In this document: in pieces, positions 48,124 through 60,008 of the stretch
Numbering within the stretch: the stretch's first letter is position 1
Layout: each line of letters begins with the position of its first letter
From: Phycisphaerae bacterium
GTDB taxonomy: Bacteria > Planctomycetota > Phycisphaerae > SM23-33
Length of the DNA stretch: 64,000 nucleotides
Assembly: GCA_009783465.1 (NCBI GenBank)
Contig: WRDM01000010.1
Coordinates: 1-64,000, forward strand
Direction of reading: 5' to 3'
The notes under the pieces: model-generated
The model's input: the letters and a program-made list of their open reading frames with translations, nothing else
What the model was told of the DNA's origin: nothing
Database searches by the model: none
Made by a program: the position numbers and the translations under genes

Positions 48124-50145
48124 TTATTCATATCTCAATGCCCTCACCGGTTGCATGTGGCTGGCGATGATGGCGGGGATCAGCGATCCCAGCAGGCCGG
48201 CGATGATGGCGCCAACGGCGATCGACAGCAGCGAGGACGCGTCGACCTGTGCGGGGATTTCGTCGAACATGAACCACTCGCGATTCCACACGTGGAAGCC
48301 GTACGTCCGCCCGACCCAGTCGTGGATGGCGTTGATGTGCTTGACGAACTGCCAGCCTCCGAGGATGCCCAGGACGGCGCCAATCAGTCCGGTGGCTCCG
48401 CCGTATCCCAGGAAAATGGAGGCCACGCCCATACTGGATCCGCCGAGGCTTTTGATGACGCCGATGTCCTTGGTCTTTTGCAGGACGATCATGTAGAAGA
48501 TGACGAAAATCAGCACGACGGCGACGGAGCTGATGACGGCGAACATGATGACGACGAGGGTGCGCTGGCTTTGGATCTGCCCGACGAGGAACCGCTGCCG
48601 CTCCCGCCAACTGGAGGCGCGGAGTTCGGTGCCGGCGAACCCGGCTGCGTATCGGGGGTCGTTGCGAAGCTCCATACCGATGCGTTGGATGTCGGCGGCG
48701 ACTTCGTCCAGCGCGTCGCGCAGGCGCGGTTCCATGCCCAGTCGAACGGCCAGCCGGCTGTTGGCGCGCTCGCGGGCCTGGGCGAACGCGGGCCTGACTT
48801 TGACGTGAATCTGGCTGGTGCGTGCGGGCCGGGCGATTCGTCCGGTCTCGTCGTCGATTTGCGGCCCCATTTTGTTGATTTTCTGGAGCGTTTCGAAGGG
48901 CAGATAAACCGTGTTGGCGTCGACGGTGGAGACGTCGGTGCGGCTTTCGTCGATGATGGTGAAGACGTCCCGCACGAGCAGGTTGCCGGTGAGGCTTTTT
49001 TCGCCGAACGGAATGAGCGTCAGCACGATGTCGTTGCCCGGCCCTGCCATGCGGACGACCGTGCCGTCCTCGGTGCGGAAGATGAATCCCGGCAGCCCCA
49101 GCCCGACAATCGCGCGTCGCCCCGGCGGCTGAAAGGGAAACGACACGTCGCCGGCGTAGCGGTCGGACCCCGCCATCTCGGTCAACCGATTGAGTTGCTC
49201 CCGCAGCGCGTCCTCTTTGGTTTTGACGGTGAGTCCGTCGTCGTTCCCGGACGCGTCGCCCTCGGCAGGCTCATCGGCGGTGCCGTCGGCGATGGCCTGG
49301 TTGATCTGTCGCTCCAACTCCGCCATCTGGGCCTGATACGGCTTGGCGCGGACGAGAATCTCCTCCATGTCCCGCTGCTGAAAGGCCGCCGTGTAGAGAT
49401 TGCGCAGTGGAATGGTCACGTTGGGGTCGGGCGAGCCGAGGTAGCTGAACAACGCGTAGATGACGATGGCGCTTCGGCCTTCGAGGCGGTCGCGCTGTTC
49501 GGGCGGCTGTTTTCGCCAGACGGTTCCCAGGCGGTCGTTCTGTTCGGGCGAGAGACTGCCCCAGGCATCTTCGAAGCGGTCGCGCTGCGGGGGCGGCAAT
49601 TGTTTCCATGCGTTTTCGAGCCGGTCGTACAGGCCTTTGTCTCGCGCGACGTCGCGGGCGAGGCGGTCGGTCTGGTGGATCTGCCGGCGGATGTTTTCCA
49701 GCAGGTGTTCGAGAGGCGGATCGAACGTCGGCTGGTCGATGTCGCCCTGGTACGTCAGCCCCTGGCCGAACGCGCTGATGCGCGTGTGCTCGGGCAATCG
49801 GATGCCGGCGATCTGCACGGTCTGGCGGCTGTTGGCGCTGAAGAACGGCGCCTCCAGCAGGCCGTACGTCAGAATGAACGGCGAGGCATCCTCGACTTTG
49901 TCGGGAAGCTGGCGTTTGATTTCGGCGATGAGCTCGTCGTAGTAGGGCAGGCCGTCGAGGGATTTGCCGTCGACGACGACGTCGCCGTACAGCCCCTTGG
50001 CGGCCACCTCGATCTTCGACACAAACCCGTCCATCACGCTGATGGAAACCACCAGCATAAACACGCACAACGCCACCGCGATCACGGCCGCCCAGGCCGC
50101 GAACCGACGTCGAAGATAGCGGAAGCAGAGGAATAGTTTATACAT
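48124..50145 (-). CDS. ABC transporter permease (LolC/E, FtsX-type)
   Basis: MYKLFLCFRYLRRRFAAWAAVIAVALCVFMLVVSISVMDGF; C-terminal FtsX TMs; upstream ORF extension is repeat-derived. Confidence 0.88.
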   Translation of the reverse strand: MYKLFLCFRYLRRRFAAWAAVIAVALCVFMLVVSISVMDGFVSKIEVAAKGLYGDVVVDGKSLDGLPYYDELIAEIKRQLPDKVEDASPFILTYGLLEAPFFSANSRQTVQIAGIRLPEHTRISAFGQGLTYQGDIDQPTFDPPLEHLLENIRRQIHQTDRLARDVARDKGLYDRLENAWKQLPPPQRDRFEDAWGSLSPEQNDRLGTVWRKQPPEQRDRLEGRSAIVIYALFSYLGSPDPNVTIPLRNLYTAAFQQRDMEEILVRAKPYQAQMAELERQINQAIADGTADEPAEGDASGNDDGLTVKTKEDALREQLNRLTEMAGSDRYAGDVSFPFQPPGRRAIVGLGLPGFIFRTEDGTVVRMAGPGNDIVLTLIPFGEKSLTGNLLVRDVFTIIDESRTDVSTVDANTVYLPFETLQKINKMGPQIDDETGRIARPARTSQIHVKVRPAFAQARERANSRLAVRLGMEPRLRDALDEVAADIQRIGMELRNDPRYAAGFAGTELRASSWRERQRFLVGQIQSQRTLVVIMFAVISSVAVVLIFVIFYMIVLQKTKDIGVIKSLGGSSMGVASIFLGYGGATGLIGAVLGILGGWQFVKHINAIHDWVGRTYGFHVWNREWFMFDEIPAQVDASSLLSIAVGAIIAGLLGSLIPAIIASHMQPVRALRYE

Positions 50146-50159
50146 TGCGTATCTCAGAG

Positions 50160-50333
50160 AGCCACAAGCCACTAGCCACAAGCCACCAGGTATGGTCTGG
50201 TTTGTCATCAACCAAGCCACACTGACGGTGTAACGAACTTCGAGTCAGCGAAGCATCGAGACCACTCTCTCGAACGTGGTGTTCCATTTTGTCACCACGC
50301 TTCGCAAGCCCTGGTGGCTTGTGGCTGGTGGCT
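50160..50333. repeat. E6: heptamer-arm element (class AGCCAC), core type 2; overlaps lysS stop
   Basis: AGCCACAAGCCACTAGCCACAAGCCACCAGGTATGG ... GCAAGCCCTGGTGGCTTGTGGCTGGTGGCT. Confidence 0.95.
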
Positions 50334-51826
50334 CACGCCTCGGGCCTCAGCAGCGGGAACAGCACCACGTCGCGGATGGACGTGGTGTTGGTCAGCAGCA
50401 TGATGATGCGGTCGATGCCGATGCCCAGCCCGCCCGCCGGCGGCATGCCGTGACGCAACGCCGTCACAAAATCCTCGTCCATCACCCGCATCGTCTCGCC
50501 GGCCGCCTCGCCGCGAACCTGCTCGCGGAAATTCGCCTCCTGCACCGCCGGATCGTTCAACTCCGTGTACGCGTTGGCGATCTCCATGCCCGCCACGAAA
50601 CACTCGAACCGAAACGCCACGCTCGGGTCCGCCGGGTCTCGCCGCGTCAGCGGACATATCTCCGCCGGATAATCCAGCACGAACGTCGGATGGTCCAGCG
50701 CCGCCAGCGCCGGCTCCACGACGGCCTCGAAAATATCGTTCACCACCACGGCCAGGTCCTTGTTCGCCTCATCAAGCCGCAGCGCCCGCGCCTTGGCCCG
50801 GACCGCCGCGTCGTCCTTCCAGTCTACGCCCGCATGTTCCAAAACAAGGTCACGATATTTCCGCCGCGACCAGGGCCTGGAAAAATTAATCTCCCGCTCG
50901 CCGTACGCCAGCCGCTCCGAACCGCTCACCCGCTGCGCCGATTCCGTCACCAGCTCCTCCGTGATTTCCATCATCACGTTGTAGTCCGCGTAGGCCTGGT
51001 AGAGTTCCATCAGCGTGAACTCGGGATTGTGACGCGTGTCGATGCCCTCGTTGCGGAAAACCTTCGCGAATTCGTACACGCGCTCCATGCCGCCAACCAA
51101 CAGCCGCTTGAGATACAACTCCGGGCTGATCCGCATGAACAAATCAATGTCCAGCGCGTTGTGGTGCGTGGTGAAAGGCCGGGCGGCCGCGCCGCCATAA
51201 ATGGATTGCAGCGTCGGCGTCTCCACCTCCGAAAACCCGCGCGCCTTGAGTAACTCGCGGAACGTCTCGATGATCTTGATCCGCTTCTGGAACACCGCCA
51301 GGCTGTCGGGATTGGTCATCAAATCCAGATAGCGCTGGCGATAGCGGGTCTGCACGTCGCTCAGGCCGTGCCATTTTTCGGGCATCGGGAGCTGGCTTTT
51401 GACCATCAGTTCGAGATTGTCGGCGAAGATGGTGATCTCGCCGGTCCGCGTTTTGTGGAGCAGTCCGCGGGCGGCCACGATGTCGCCGAGGTCGAGCAAT
51501 TTGGCGAGTTTCCACTGCGTTTCGCCCAGGCCTGCCGGGGGTTTTTCGGGCTGATCCTTGCGGAGGCAGATTTGAATGCCCTTGGGATGGCTTTCGTCGC
51601 GAATATGGGCGAACATCATCTTGCCCATGTCGCGCAGCAGAATGATGCGCCCCGCCGCGTCGGCCCGCTGGTCGGGCGCGGGCTGGCCGTCGACTTCCTG
51701 GTAGCGGGCGAGAATCGCATCAATCCGCTCCGCCGCATAAGGCGCGCAAGGCCCGCACGGATCAATCCCCAACGTACGAATGGCCTCCAACTTGGCCAAC
51801 CGATCTTCCTGTACCTTTTCCAGCAT
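50333..51826 (-). CDS. lysS: Lysyl-tRNA synthetase (class II)
   Basis: RYRQRYLDLMTNPDS, FRNEGIDTRHNPEFTLMELYQAY, GLGIGIDRIIMLLTNTTSIRDVVLFPLLRPE. Confidence 0.95.
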   Translation of the reverse strand: MLEKVQEDRLAKLEAIRTLGIDPCGPCAPYAAERIDAILARYQEVDGQPAPDQRADAAGRIILLRDMGKMMFAHIRDESHPKGIQICLRKDQPEKPPAGLGETQWKLAKLLDLGDIVAARGLLHKTRTGEITIFADNLELMVKSQLPMPEKWHGLSDVQTRYRQRYLDLMTNPDSLAVFQKRIKIIETFRELLKARGFSEVETPTLQSIYGGAAARPFTTHHNALDIDLFMRISPELYLKRLLVGGMERVYEFAKVFRNEGIDTRHNPEFTLMELYQAYADYNVMMEITEELVTESAQRVSGSERLAYGEREINFSRPWSRRKYRDLVLEHAGVDWKDDAAVRAKARALRLDEANKDLAVVVNDIFEAVVEPALAALDHPTFVLDYPAEICPLTRRDPADPSVAFRFECFVAGMEIANAYTELNDPAVQEANFREQVRGEAAGETMRVMDEDFVTALRHGMPPAGGLGIGIDRIIMLLTNTTSIRDVVLFPLLRPEA

Positions 51827-51888
51827 CGATGTCCCTTTGAAAGCGTTCTATCTTCGCGTGTGATGGAGGGGAAGTCAAGGAAGGCGTA

Positions 51889-51997
51889 GTGACAAGCGAC
51901 AAGAGCAGGAACATCGTGCCTTTTAACACGATCGCTTTGTGCGAGAACATGGAAAAAGACAGGCATCTCCTTCTCTTGTCACTTGTCTCTTGTCCCT
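51889..51997. repeat. Inverted repeat with TTGTCNC heptamer arms
   Basis: gtgacaagcgacaagag ... ctcttgtcacttgtctcttgtccc. Confidence 0.8.
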
Positions 51998-52051
51998 ATG
52001 TCTTTACCGCCTCCTGTGGTATGATTACCCGTGCTACTAAGGAGCGAACAG

Positions 52052-53049
52052 ATGGTTGTGATTATGCAGCCCGGCGCGGGCGAGAGTGAGATTTCCGGCG
52101 TGGTGGAAGCGATTCAGTCGTACGGCATGGACGCCCACATCAGCCGCGGCAAGGAACGGACGATTATCGGCATCATCGGCGACGAGCGCGAAGTGAACTT
52201 CGACTCCATCGCCAGCCTGGTCGGCGTCGAGAAGGCCATGCCCATTCTCAAGCCGTATAAGTACGTCAGCCGAAACGTCAACGATCAGGACAAAATCATC
52301 GACGTCGGCGGCGTGCGGATCGGCAAGGACATGATCTTCGCCGCCGGGCCTTGCAGCGTGGAAGAAGAGGACACGACGCTGCGCATCGCCGACGAGGTGA
52401 AAAAGGCCGGGGCGCAGTTCTTCCGCGCCGGCGCGTACAAGCCGCGCACCAGCCCGTGGAGTTTTCAGGGCCTGCGCGAAAAAGGGTTGGAAATCCTCTC
52501 TAAGTCCGCGCCAAAACGGGCCTGCCGATCATCACCGAAGTGATCGACTCTGCCGACATCAAACTCGTCGGAGAACACACGGATATCTACCAGGTCGGCA
52601 TGCGGAACATGCGGAACTACACGCTGTTGGCCGAGCTGGGCAAAACCGGCAAGCCCGTCCTGCTCAAACGCGGCGACAGCGCGAAGCTGGAAGAATGGCT
52701 GGCCGCGGCCGACTACATCTATCGCAACGGCAACGAGAACATCATCCTGTGCGAGCGGGGCATTCGGACGTTCGAGGACTACACGCGCAACACGCTGGAC
52801 CTCGCCGCGGTGGCCGCCGCCCGCAACGAATCCTGTCTGCCGATCTTCGTCGACCCCAGCCACGGCACAGGCCGCGTCGAACTGGTCCGCCCGATGAGCC
52901 TGGCCTCGATCGCCGCCGGCGCGAGCGGACTGCTGCTGGAAGTCCACTTCGACCCGCAAAAAGCCTGGTCCGACGGCAAGCAAACCGTCACGCCGGCCGT
53001 GCTGAAAAAAATTATCGACGATTGCCGCCACATCGCGGGCGTGGGATAG
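52052..53049 (+). pseudogene. aroF: 3-deoxy-7-phosphoheptulonate synthase (ferredoxin-like domain fused type), frameshifted near 52504
   Basis: MIFAAGPCSVE, KPRTSPWSFQG then frame change; ...TGLPIITEVIDSADIKLV...IYQVGMRNMRNYTLLAELGKTGKPVLLKRG...IFVDPSHGTG. Confidence 0.88.
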
Positions 53050-53064
53050 GGCGAGAGTTTTTTC

Positions 53065-53186
53065 AAGGACATCTTTCTTTTACCACAGAGACACAGAGAA
53101 CCACAGAGGGAAGAAGGAAGCCACCATCGGCTTCCTTCTTCCCTCTGTGGTTCTCTGTGTCTCTGTGGTAAAAGAAAGATGTCCTT
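53065..53186. terminator. Perfect 58-bp stem / 6-nt loop palindrome (family C) between convergent genes; possible bidirectional terminator
   Basis: AAGGACATCTTTCTTTTACCACAGAGACACAGAGAACCACAGAGGGAAGAAGGAAGCC-accatc-exact reverse complement. Confidence 0.8.
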
Positions 53187-54473
53187 TTAGAACACCACCT
53201 GCAACCGCAGTCCACCGACGAGGGCGTCGCGGTTTTCGCCGCCGGCGTGGGTGATGTGCTGGAGGCCCGGCGTGAGCATCAGCCAGGGGGTGATCTGGAC
53301 GTTGTAGAACAGTTCCAGGGCCGTCTCGCGGCGGCGGTCGAAGCCGAAGTCGCGGTTGAGGCAGCCGCTGGCGATGCCGATGCCGATCACGTCGTTGTCG
53401 CGGGTGGGGATCAGGCCCTGGTAGCTCAGGCCGGCGCTGTAGAACTGGCGGGTCGGGCTGACGTCGCCGTCGGCCAGGCCGAATCGGCCGAAGACGCCCA
53501 GGCCTTGCTTGTCGTTCTTGTCGTCGTTTTCCTTGAAGATCATCTGGTCGAAGTTGGCGTACAGGCCGACGTCGTTTCGTTTGACGTCGCCGGCGAACGT
53601 CAGCTTCGGCTGCGGGTCATACCACATACCGACGCGATAGCCGCCGGGCATCGGGCCATTGGGGGAGTCGAACTTCGGTGTGACGCCCACTTCGGCCATC
53701 GCGATCACGCGCGTGTCGTGTTTGAAGGCCGAGGCAAAGCCGGTCGTCCTTCGGTCGGCCTGCGAGTCCGCAACGCCCAACAGCACGTACACCTCATCGA
53801 CAGGTGAGATGTACAGAACCGTGCCCAGGCCCTGCTCGGGGAACGGAATCAGCGGGTTGATGACGAGCGCGCCGTTGAGGAATTGCGTCTTCTCGCAGTT
53901 GGCGTAGGCGTTGGTGTCGAACCACATGGGATGGCTGCTGCCGTCGCCGGGGCCGCCCGTCAGGTCGATCTTACCGGCACGAATCCGGATGCGGTCGTCG
54001 AGGAGCCGCTGCTGGTACCATAACTCCAGCAGGTCGATCGAACGATAGCCGCGGGCGCCGCCGTTGACGTTGGACAGGCTGCCCACCGAAGGCCCGTCGA
54101 TGCCTTCCGACCAGCTTCCGCCGGCCAGGGCGTACACGCTGCCGCCGGGGATGAACTTGAGCTTGTCAAAGTCCACCATGAGTTCCAGATTGTAGTACCC
54201 GCTGTATCGGCCGGCCTTGCGATGCGTGCTCAGGCCGCCGTGAAAATTCTGCTGATACACGTTGATGACGGTCAGATTGACGTCGAGGCCTTTGTCGGAG
54301 GCCTGGTCGCGGCAGTCGAACCAGCCATCCATCAGCCGGTCGCGCTCCCATATGCTGGGCGTTTCGGAGGAAGTCGTCGCGGTCGAGGCCGTCTCCTCGG
54401 CCTGGGCGTGACAAATCGAAGGCGTTGCCAGCAATAAAACCGTTACCAGTGCGTAGAACCCATAGCGTGTCAT
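53187..54473 (-). CDS. OprB-family carbohydrate porin
   Basis: NVYQQNFHGGL...YSGYYNLELMVDFDKL...GSVYALAGG...LLELWYQQRLLDDRIRIRAGKID; C-terminal LQVVF. Confidence 0.8.
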   Translation of the reverse strand: MTRYGFYALVTVLLLATPSICHAQAEETASTATTSSETPSIWERDRLMDGWFDCRDQASDKGLDVNLTVINVYQQNFHGGLSTHRKAGRYSGYYNLELMVDFDKLKFIPGGSVYALAGGSWSEGIDGPSVGSLSNVNGGARGYRSIDLLELWYQQRLLDDRIRIRAGKIDLTGGPGDGSSHPMWFDTNAYANCEKTQFLNGALVINPLIPFPEQGLGTVLYISPVDEVYVLLGVADSQADRRTTGFASAFKHDTRVIAMAEVGVTPKFDSPNGPMPGGYRVGMWYDPQPKLTFAGDVKRNDVGLYANFDQMIFKENDDKNDKQGLGVFGRFGLADGDVSPTRQFYSAGLSYQGLIPTRDNDVIGIGIASGCLNRDFGFDRRRETALELFYNVQITPWLMLTPGLQHITHAGGENRDALVGGLRLQVVF

Positions 54474-54592
54474 CGTAATTCTCCTTATTCCTTTGTAGGG
54501 GAATTTCCGTAGTTGCCGGTAGTATCGGCATGGCTGCGCGTTTTACTAGAGAAAATTTAATTTTTTGTTAAAGTCGGCAGGAGGAGCGGCGC

Positions 54593-55657
54593 ATGAATAA
54601 ACAGGAACGGATGCACGCGTTTTGGGCCGGCGAGAGGCCCGACGTGGTGCCGCTGTCGATTTACGGCTGGTTTTTGGACGAATATCGCGGCGGCGCCCTC
54701 GGTCGCGATCCGCTGATGCAGCAATTCCTCCGCGAGGGCGAACTGATCGGTTATTACAATCTCTCGCCGTCGGTGACGCGGTTCACGTCCAACGACGTCG
54801 TGCCGTTCCGCGAGAGTTTTGACCAGGACGGCAGGCCCTGGATCCGCCATGGCTTCCGCACGCCGGTGGGCGAAATTTTTGCCCTCGACGACGCCGGTTG
54901 GCGGCAGAAATATCTGCTCGAAAAGGCCGACGATTACCGCGTGATGGCGTATGTGCTCGAACGGCTGGAAATCTCGCCCGATTACGAGGGCTTCCGCCAA
55001 GCCCTCGCCAGGCTGGGGCCGGGTTGCATCGGCGGGAGCATGATCGGTCGCACGCCGTTGCAGACGATCCTCGTGGATTACACGGGGCTGGAAAATTTTT
55101 CGGAGCACCTGTACGAGTGTCCCGACGCGATGCGGCTGTTGTACGACGTGCTGCTGAAAAATTTCCGCCGCCAGGTGGAAATCGCCGCCGGCGCGCCGGG
55201 GCCTTACGTGGAAGTGCTGGAAAATTTCACGTCCGAGACGATGGGGCCGGGACGGTTCGCGGAATTTACGCTGCCGGTGTATCGCGAGCTGTTTCCGCAA
55301 CTGCACGCGGCGGGGAAAATCGTCGGCGTGCACTACGACGGCAAACTCGACAGTTGTAAGGACCTCATCGCCGAGGCGCCAGTCGACCTGATCGAAAGCC
55401 TCACCGAGCCGCCCGAGGGCGACATGACGCTCGCCCAGTGCCGCGCCGCCTGGCCGACAAAACTCTTCTGGGTCAACCTCAACCTGAGCGACTACGATCG
55501 CGACGACGCCTCCCTCCGCCGACGCGTGCTGGAGGCCGTCGCCGCCGGCGGTGTCAACGGCCGCCAACTCGCGATCGAAATCTCCGAGGATGTCCCGCCA
55601 CAATGGCGGGAAAAAATCCCCGTCATTTTGTTGGCGCTGGAAGAGACTCGCGGGTAG
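54593..55657 (+). CDS. Uroporphyrinogen decarboxylase (URO-D) family protein
   Basis: MNKQERMHAFWAGERPDVVPLSIYGW...; URO-D-like length and pattern. Confidence 0.7.
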   Translation: MNKQERMHAFWAGERPDVVPLSIYGWFLDEYRGGALGRDPLMQQFLREGELIGYYNLSPSVTRFTSNDVVPFRESFDQDGRPWIRHGFRTPVGEIFALDDAGWRQKYLLEKADDYRVMAYVLERLEISPDYEGFRQALARLGPGCIGGSMIGRTPLQTILVDYTGLENFSEHLYECPDAMRLLYDVLLKNFRRQVEIAAGAPGPYVEVLENFTSETMGPGRFAEFTLPVYRELFPQLHAAGKIVGVHYDGKLDSCKDLIAEAPVDLIESLTEPPEGDMTLAQCRAAWPTKLFWVNLNLSDYDRDDASLRRRVLEAVAAGGVNGRQLAIEISEDVPPQWREKIPVILLALEETRG

Positions 55658-55690
55658 GGCGGCTGCGCCCTCGTGACGTAACGGTAAAAT

Positions 55691-55831
55691 CATGTCGTTT
55701 GTTCGAGGGGATGTTTTCGTTAACTCGTTGACTCGTTAACTGGTTGACTGGTTGACTGGTGGGGTTTTTCGAGTTTACGAATTAACGAGTCAACGAGTTA
55801 ACGAAAACATCCCCTCGAACAAACGACCATG
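55691..55831. repeat. Family T: octamer-arm (TTAACTCG) inverted repeat with conserved outer stem
   Basis: catgtcgtttgttcgaggggatgttttcgttaactcgttgactcgttaac ... ttaacgagtcaacgagttaacgaaaacatcccctcgaacaaacgaccatg. Confidence 0.95.
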
Positions 55832-55933
55832 TTTATCCAGACGTCGCGAGAGCACATCCGCCTGAACAAGCCCATATCATCCACCCTCGCCGTCTGGTAT
55901 CGTAGGGGTTTACGCACGCGGAGTCATGAGGCT

Positions 55934-57862
<1,929 letters not shown>

Positions 57863-57871
<9 letters not shown>

Positions 57872-58020
57872 CCAATAGCCAGTAGCCAATAGGTACGGAT
57901 CGCTATGGGCGAAAAGGCAGTGAAAGCGGAAACAAACATGGAGATAATGTAAGGATATGATCGTGTGAGTTGTGGCAGGCTTGTCCATACCTGATGGCTA
58001 CTGGCTAATGGCTATTGGCT
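57863..58020. repeat. E7: heptamer-arm element (class AGCCA[AGT]), core type 1; supplies ABC-F stop
   Basis: AGCCAGTAGCCAATAGCCAGTAGCCAATAGGTACGG ... CCATACCTGATGGCTACTGGCTAATGGCTATTGGCT. Confidence 0.95.
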
Positions 58021-58041
58021 GTTTTTTCGAAAGGATTTCCC

Positions 58042-58581
58042 ATGCACACAGAGCATCCCGGCCCCGTCGAGTTGCGAATGTCGGCCGGCGGCGAGCGGTT
58101 GATGTTGGAGCTGTTTCCGCTGCCGCTGTTGCCCAGTGCGGCGGTGGCGTTGCTGGGCGCGGGGCTGCTGGTGTGGATTCCGTGGGCGTTGCAGGGCTGG
58201 CGGGTGCCGGTGGGAGAGTTCGTGATGTTTGTGCCGCGTGAGGCGGTGTCGGCGGTGGTGGTGGCCTCGCTGCTGGCGGGCGGGGCGTTGTTGTCGTTCG
58301 GGCTGGCCGGCCTGTGGTCGGCGATCGCGGGCGGGCCCGTGACGTTCGACCGCACAGCCGGCAGCTTCTGGCGAGGCGGACGCCGCCAATCCACACGCCA
58401 CGCCAAACCCCTGGCCGACATCCGCCACGTGCGACTCGACCGCCACGGCAATCTCAGCCGACTCCTCATCGAAACCGACGACGCCACACTCACCCTCGCC
58501 AGCGACACCCACGCCGAAGCCGTCGCCCTGCCCGGAAGACAACTCGCCGAATTCCTCAACCTCCCCCTGGCGGGACAGTGA
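58042..58581 (+). CDS. Membrane protein of unknown function
   Basis: Two hydrophobic segments; MHTEHPGPVELRMSAGGERLMLELFPLPLLPSAAVALLGAGLLVW. Confidence 0.6.
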   Translation: MHTEHPGPVELRMSAGGERLMLELFPLPLLPSAAVALLGAGLLVWIPWALQGWRVPVGEFVMFVPREAVSAVVVASLLAGGALLSFGLAGLWSAIAGGPVTFDRTAGSFWRGGRRQSTRHAKPLADIRHVRLDRHGNLSRLLIETDDATLTLASDTHAEAVALPGRQLAEFLNLPLAGQ

Positions 58582-58586
58582 GAGGC

Positions 58587-58737
58587 AGCCAGTAGCCAAT
58601 AGCCAGGAGCCAGCAGGTGTGGAAAGACAAGGGCGAAAAAGGCAATGAATGCGGCAATGATTGTTGTACAGCGAAGAATTTTGATCGTGTGAAGAACAAT
58701 AAAGTTCGCCATACCTACTGGCTATTGGCTACTGGCT
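58587..58737. repeat. E8: heptamer-arm element (class AGCCA[AGT]), core type 1
   Basis: AGCCAGTAGCCAATAGCCAGGAGCCAGCAGGTGTGG ... CCATACCTACTGGCTATTGGCTACTGGCT. Confidence 0.93.
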
Positions 58738-58828
58738 TGTCTCCCTCGAACGAATCGCTCGCTCACGCCACGCGATCGGAAACCCACAGGCCCTTCCACG
58801 CATCGCCGCGGGATGGTACATTCATTCC

Positions 58829-59980
58829 ATGCCAAGCACTCACGTACGACAACACAGGATTGCCACCGCCCGGCGGGTGGTGGTGAAGGTGGGCACGAAC
58901 TCCATCACCGGCGAGAACGGGCGGCTGGACCACGCCGTGCTGGGCGATTTCGCGCGGCAGATCGCCGAGGTCGTCCACCAGGGCCGCGAAATCATCCTTG
59001 TCGCCAGCGGCGCGGTCGGCGCGGGGTTGGCCGAACTCGACTTACCAGGCCGTCCGCGCGAACTGCCCATGCTCCAGGCCACCGCCGCCGTCGGGCAAGG
59101 CCGGCTGATGCAGGCATTCTACGAAGCGTTTGGCCGACACGACGTGAAAGTCGCTCAGGTGCTCGTCACGCGGGACGCCTTTGAGGACCGCCGGCGATAC
59201 CTCAATATCCGCAACACGCTCACGACGCTCGCCCGGCTCGGCGTACTGCCGATTCTCAACGAAAACGACGCCGTCGCCGTCGACGAAATCCGCTACGGTA
59301 CCGACGTCTTTTCCGCCAAGTTCGGCGACAACGACGTCATCGCCGCCCACGTCGCCAACATGCTCGACGCCGACGTCCTCGTCCTGCTCTCCAACGTCGA
59401 CGGCGTGCTCGACAAAGGCGCCGTCCTCGACGTCATCGAGCAGGTCAACGACGACGCCCTCTCCGTCGTCTCCGCCACGCGAAGCAAACTCGGCTCGGGC
59501 GGCATGGGTTCGAAAATGCGGGCCGGCGGCATGGTCACGTCCGCCGGCAATGTCGCCGTCATCGCCAACAGCCGCACGAGCGACGTCCTGCCCCGCCTGC
59601 TGGCGGGCGAAAAACTCGGCACCGTGTTCGTGCCCGCGTCGCGGCGAATGTCAAGCCGCCGGCGGTGGATCGGGCAGACCTCGCGCACAGCGGGAAAAAT
59701 CCTCGTCGACGCCGGCGCCGCCGCCGCACTCCGCCAACGCGGCAAAAGCCTCCTCCCCTCAGGAATCCTCGCCGTCAGCGGTTCCTTCGCCAGCGGCGCC
59801 GTCGTCGACATCCTCGACCCCGCGGGACAATCCGTCGCGCGAGGCGTCGCCAACTTCTCCGCCGACGACATCGACCGCATCAAGGGCATGAAAAGCGCAA
59901 GCATCCTCAAACTCCTCGGCGACAACGCCGCCACCGAGGTCGTCCACCGAAACAACATGACCCTGGCCGAGGCCACCTGA
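58829..59980 (+). CDS. proB: Glutamate 5-kinase with PUA domain
   Basis: RVVVKVGTNSITGENGRLD, LVASGAVGAGL, LNENDAVAVDEIRYGTDVFSAKFGDND, GGMGSKMRAGGMVTSAG. Confidence 0.95.
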   Translation: MPSTHVRQHRIATARRVVVKVGTNSITGENGRLDHAVLGDFARQIAEVVHQGREIILVASGAVGAGLAELDLPGRPRELPMLQATAAVGQGRLMQAFYEAFGRHDVKVAQVLVTRDAFEDRRRYLNIRNTLTTLARLGVLPILNENDAVAVDEIRYGTDVFSAKFGDNDVIAAHVANMLDADVLVLLSNVDGVLDKGAVLDVIEQVNDDALSVVSATRSKLGSGGMGSKMRAGGMVTSAGNVAVIANSRTSDVLPRLLAGEKLGTVFVPASRRMSSRRRWIGQTSRTAGKILVDAGAAAALRQRGKSLLPSGILAVSGSFASGAVVDILDPAGQSVARGVANFSADDIDRIKGMKSASILKLLGDNAATEVVHRNNMTLAEAT

Positions 59981-60008
59981 CAATGGGAGGCGTCAACCGA
60001 TTTCGCGT

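Noticed and set aside
48112-50136. 674-aa plus-strand ORF
   Set aside because: Antisense shadow of the LolC/FtsX-like permease; no domain signal.
52500-52545. Programmed -1 frameshift in DAHP synthase
   Set aside because: No X XXY YYZ slippery site at the junction; a missing base is simpler.
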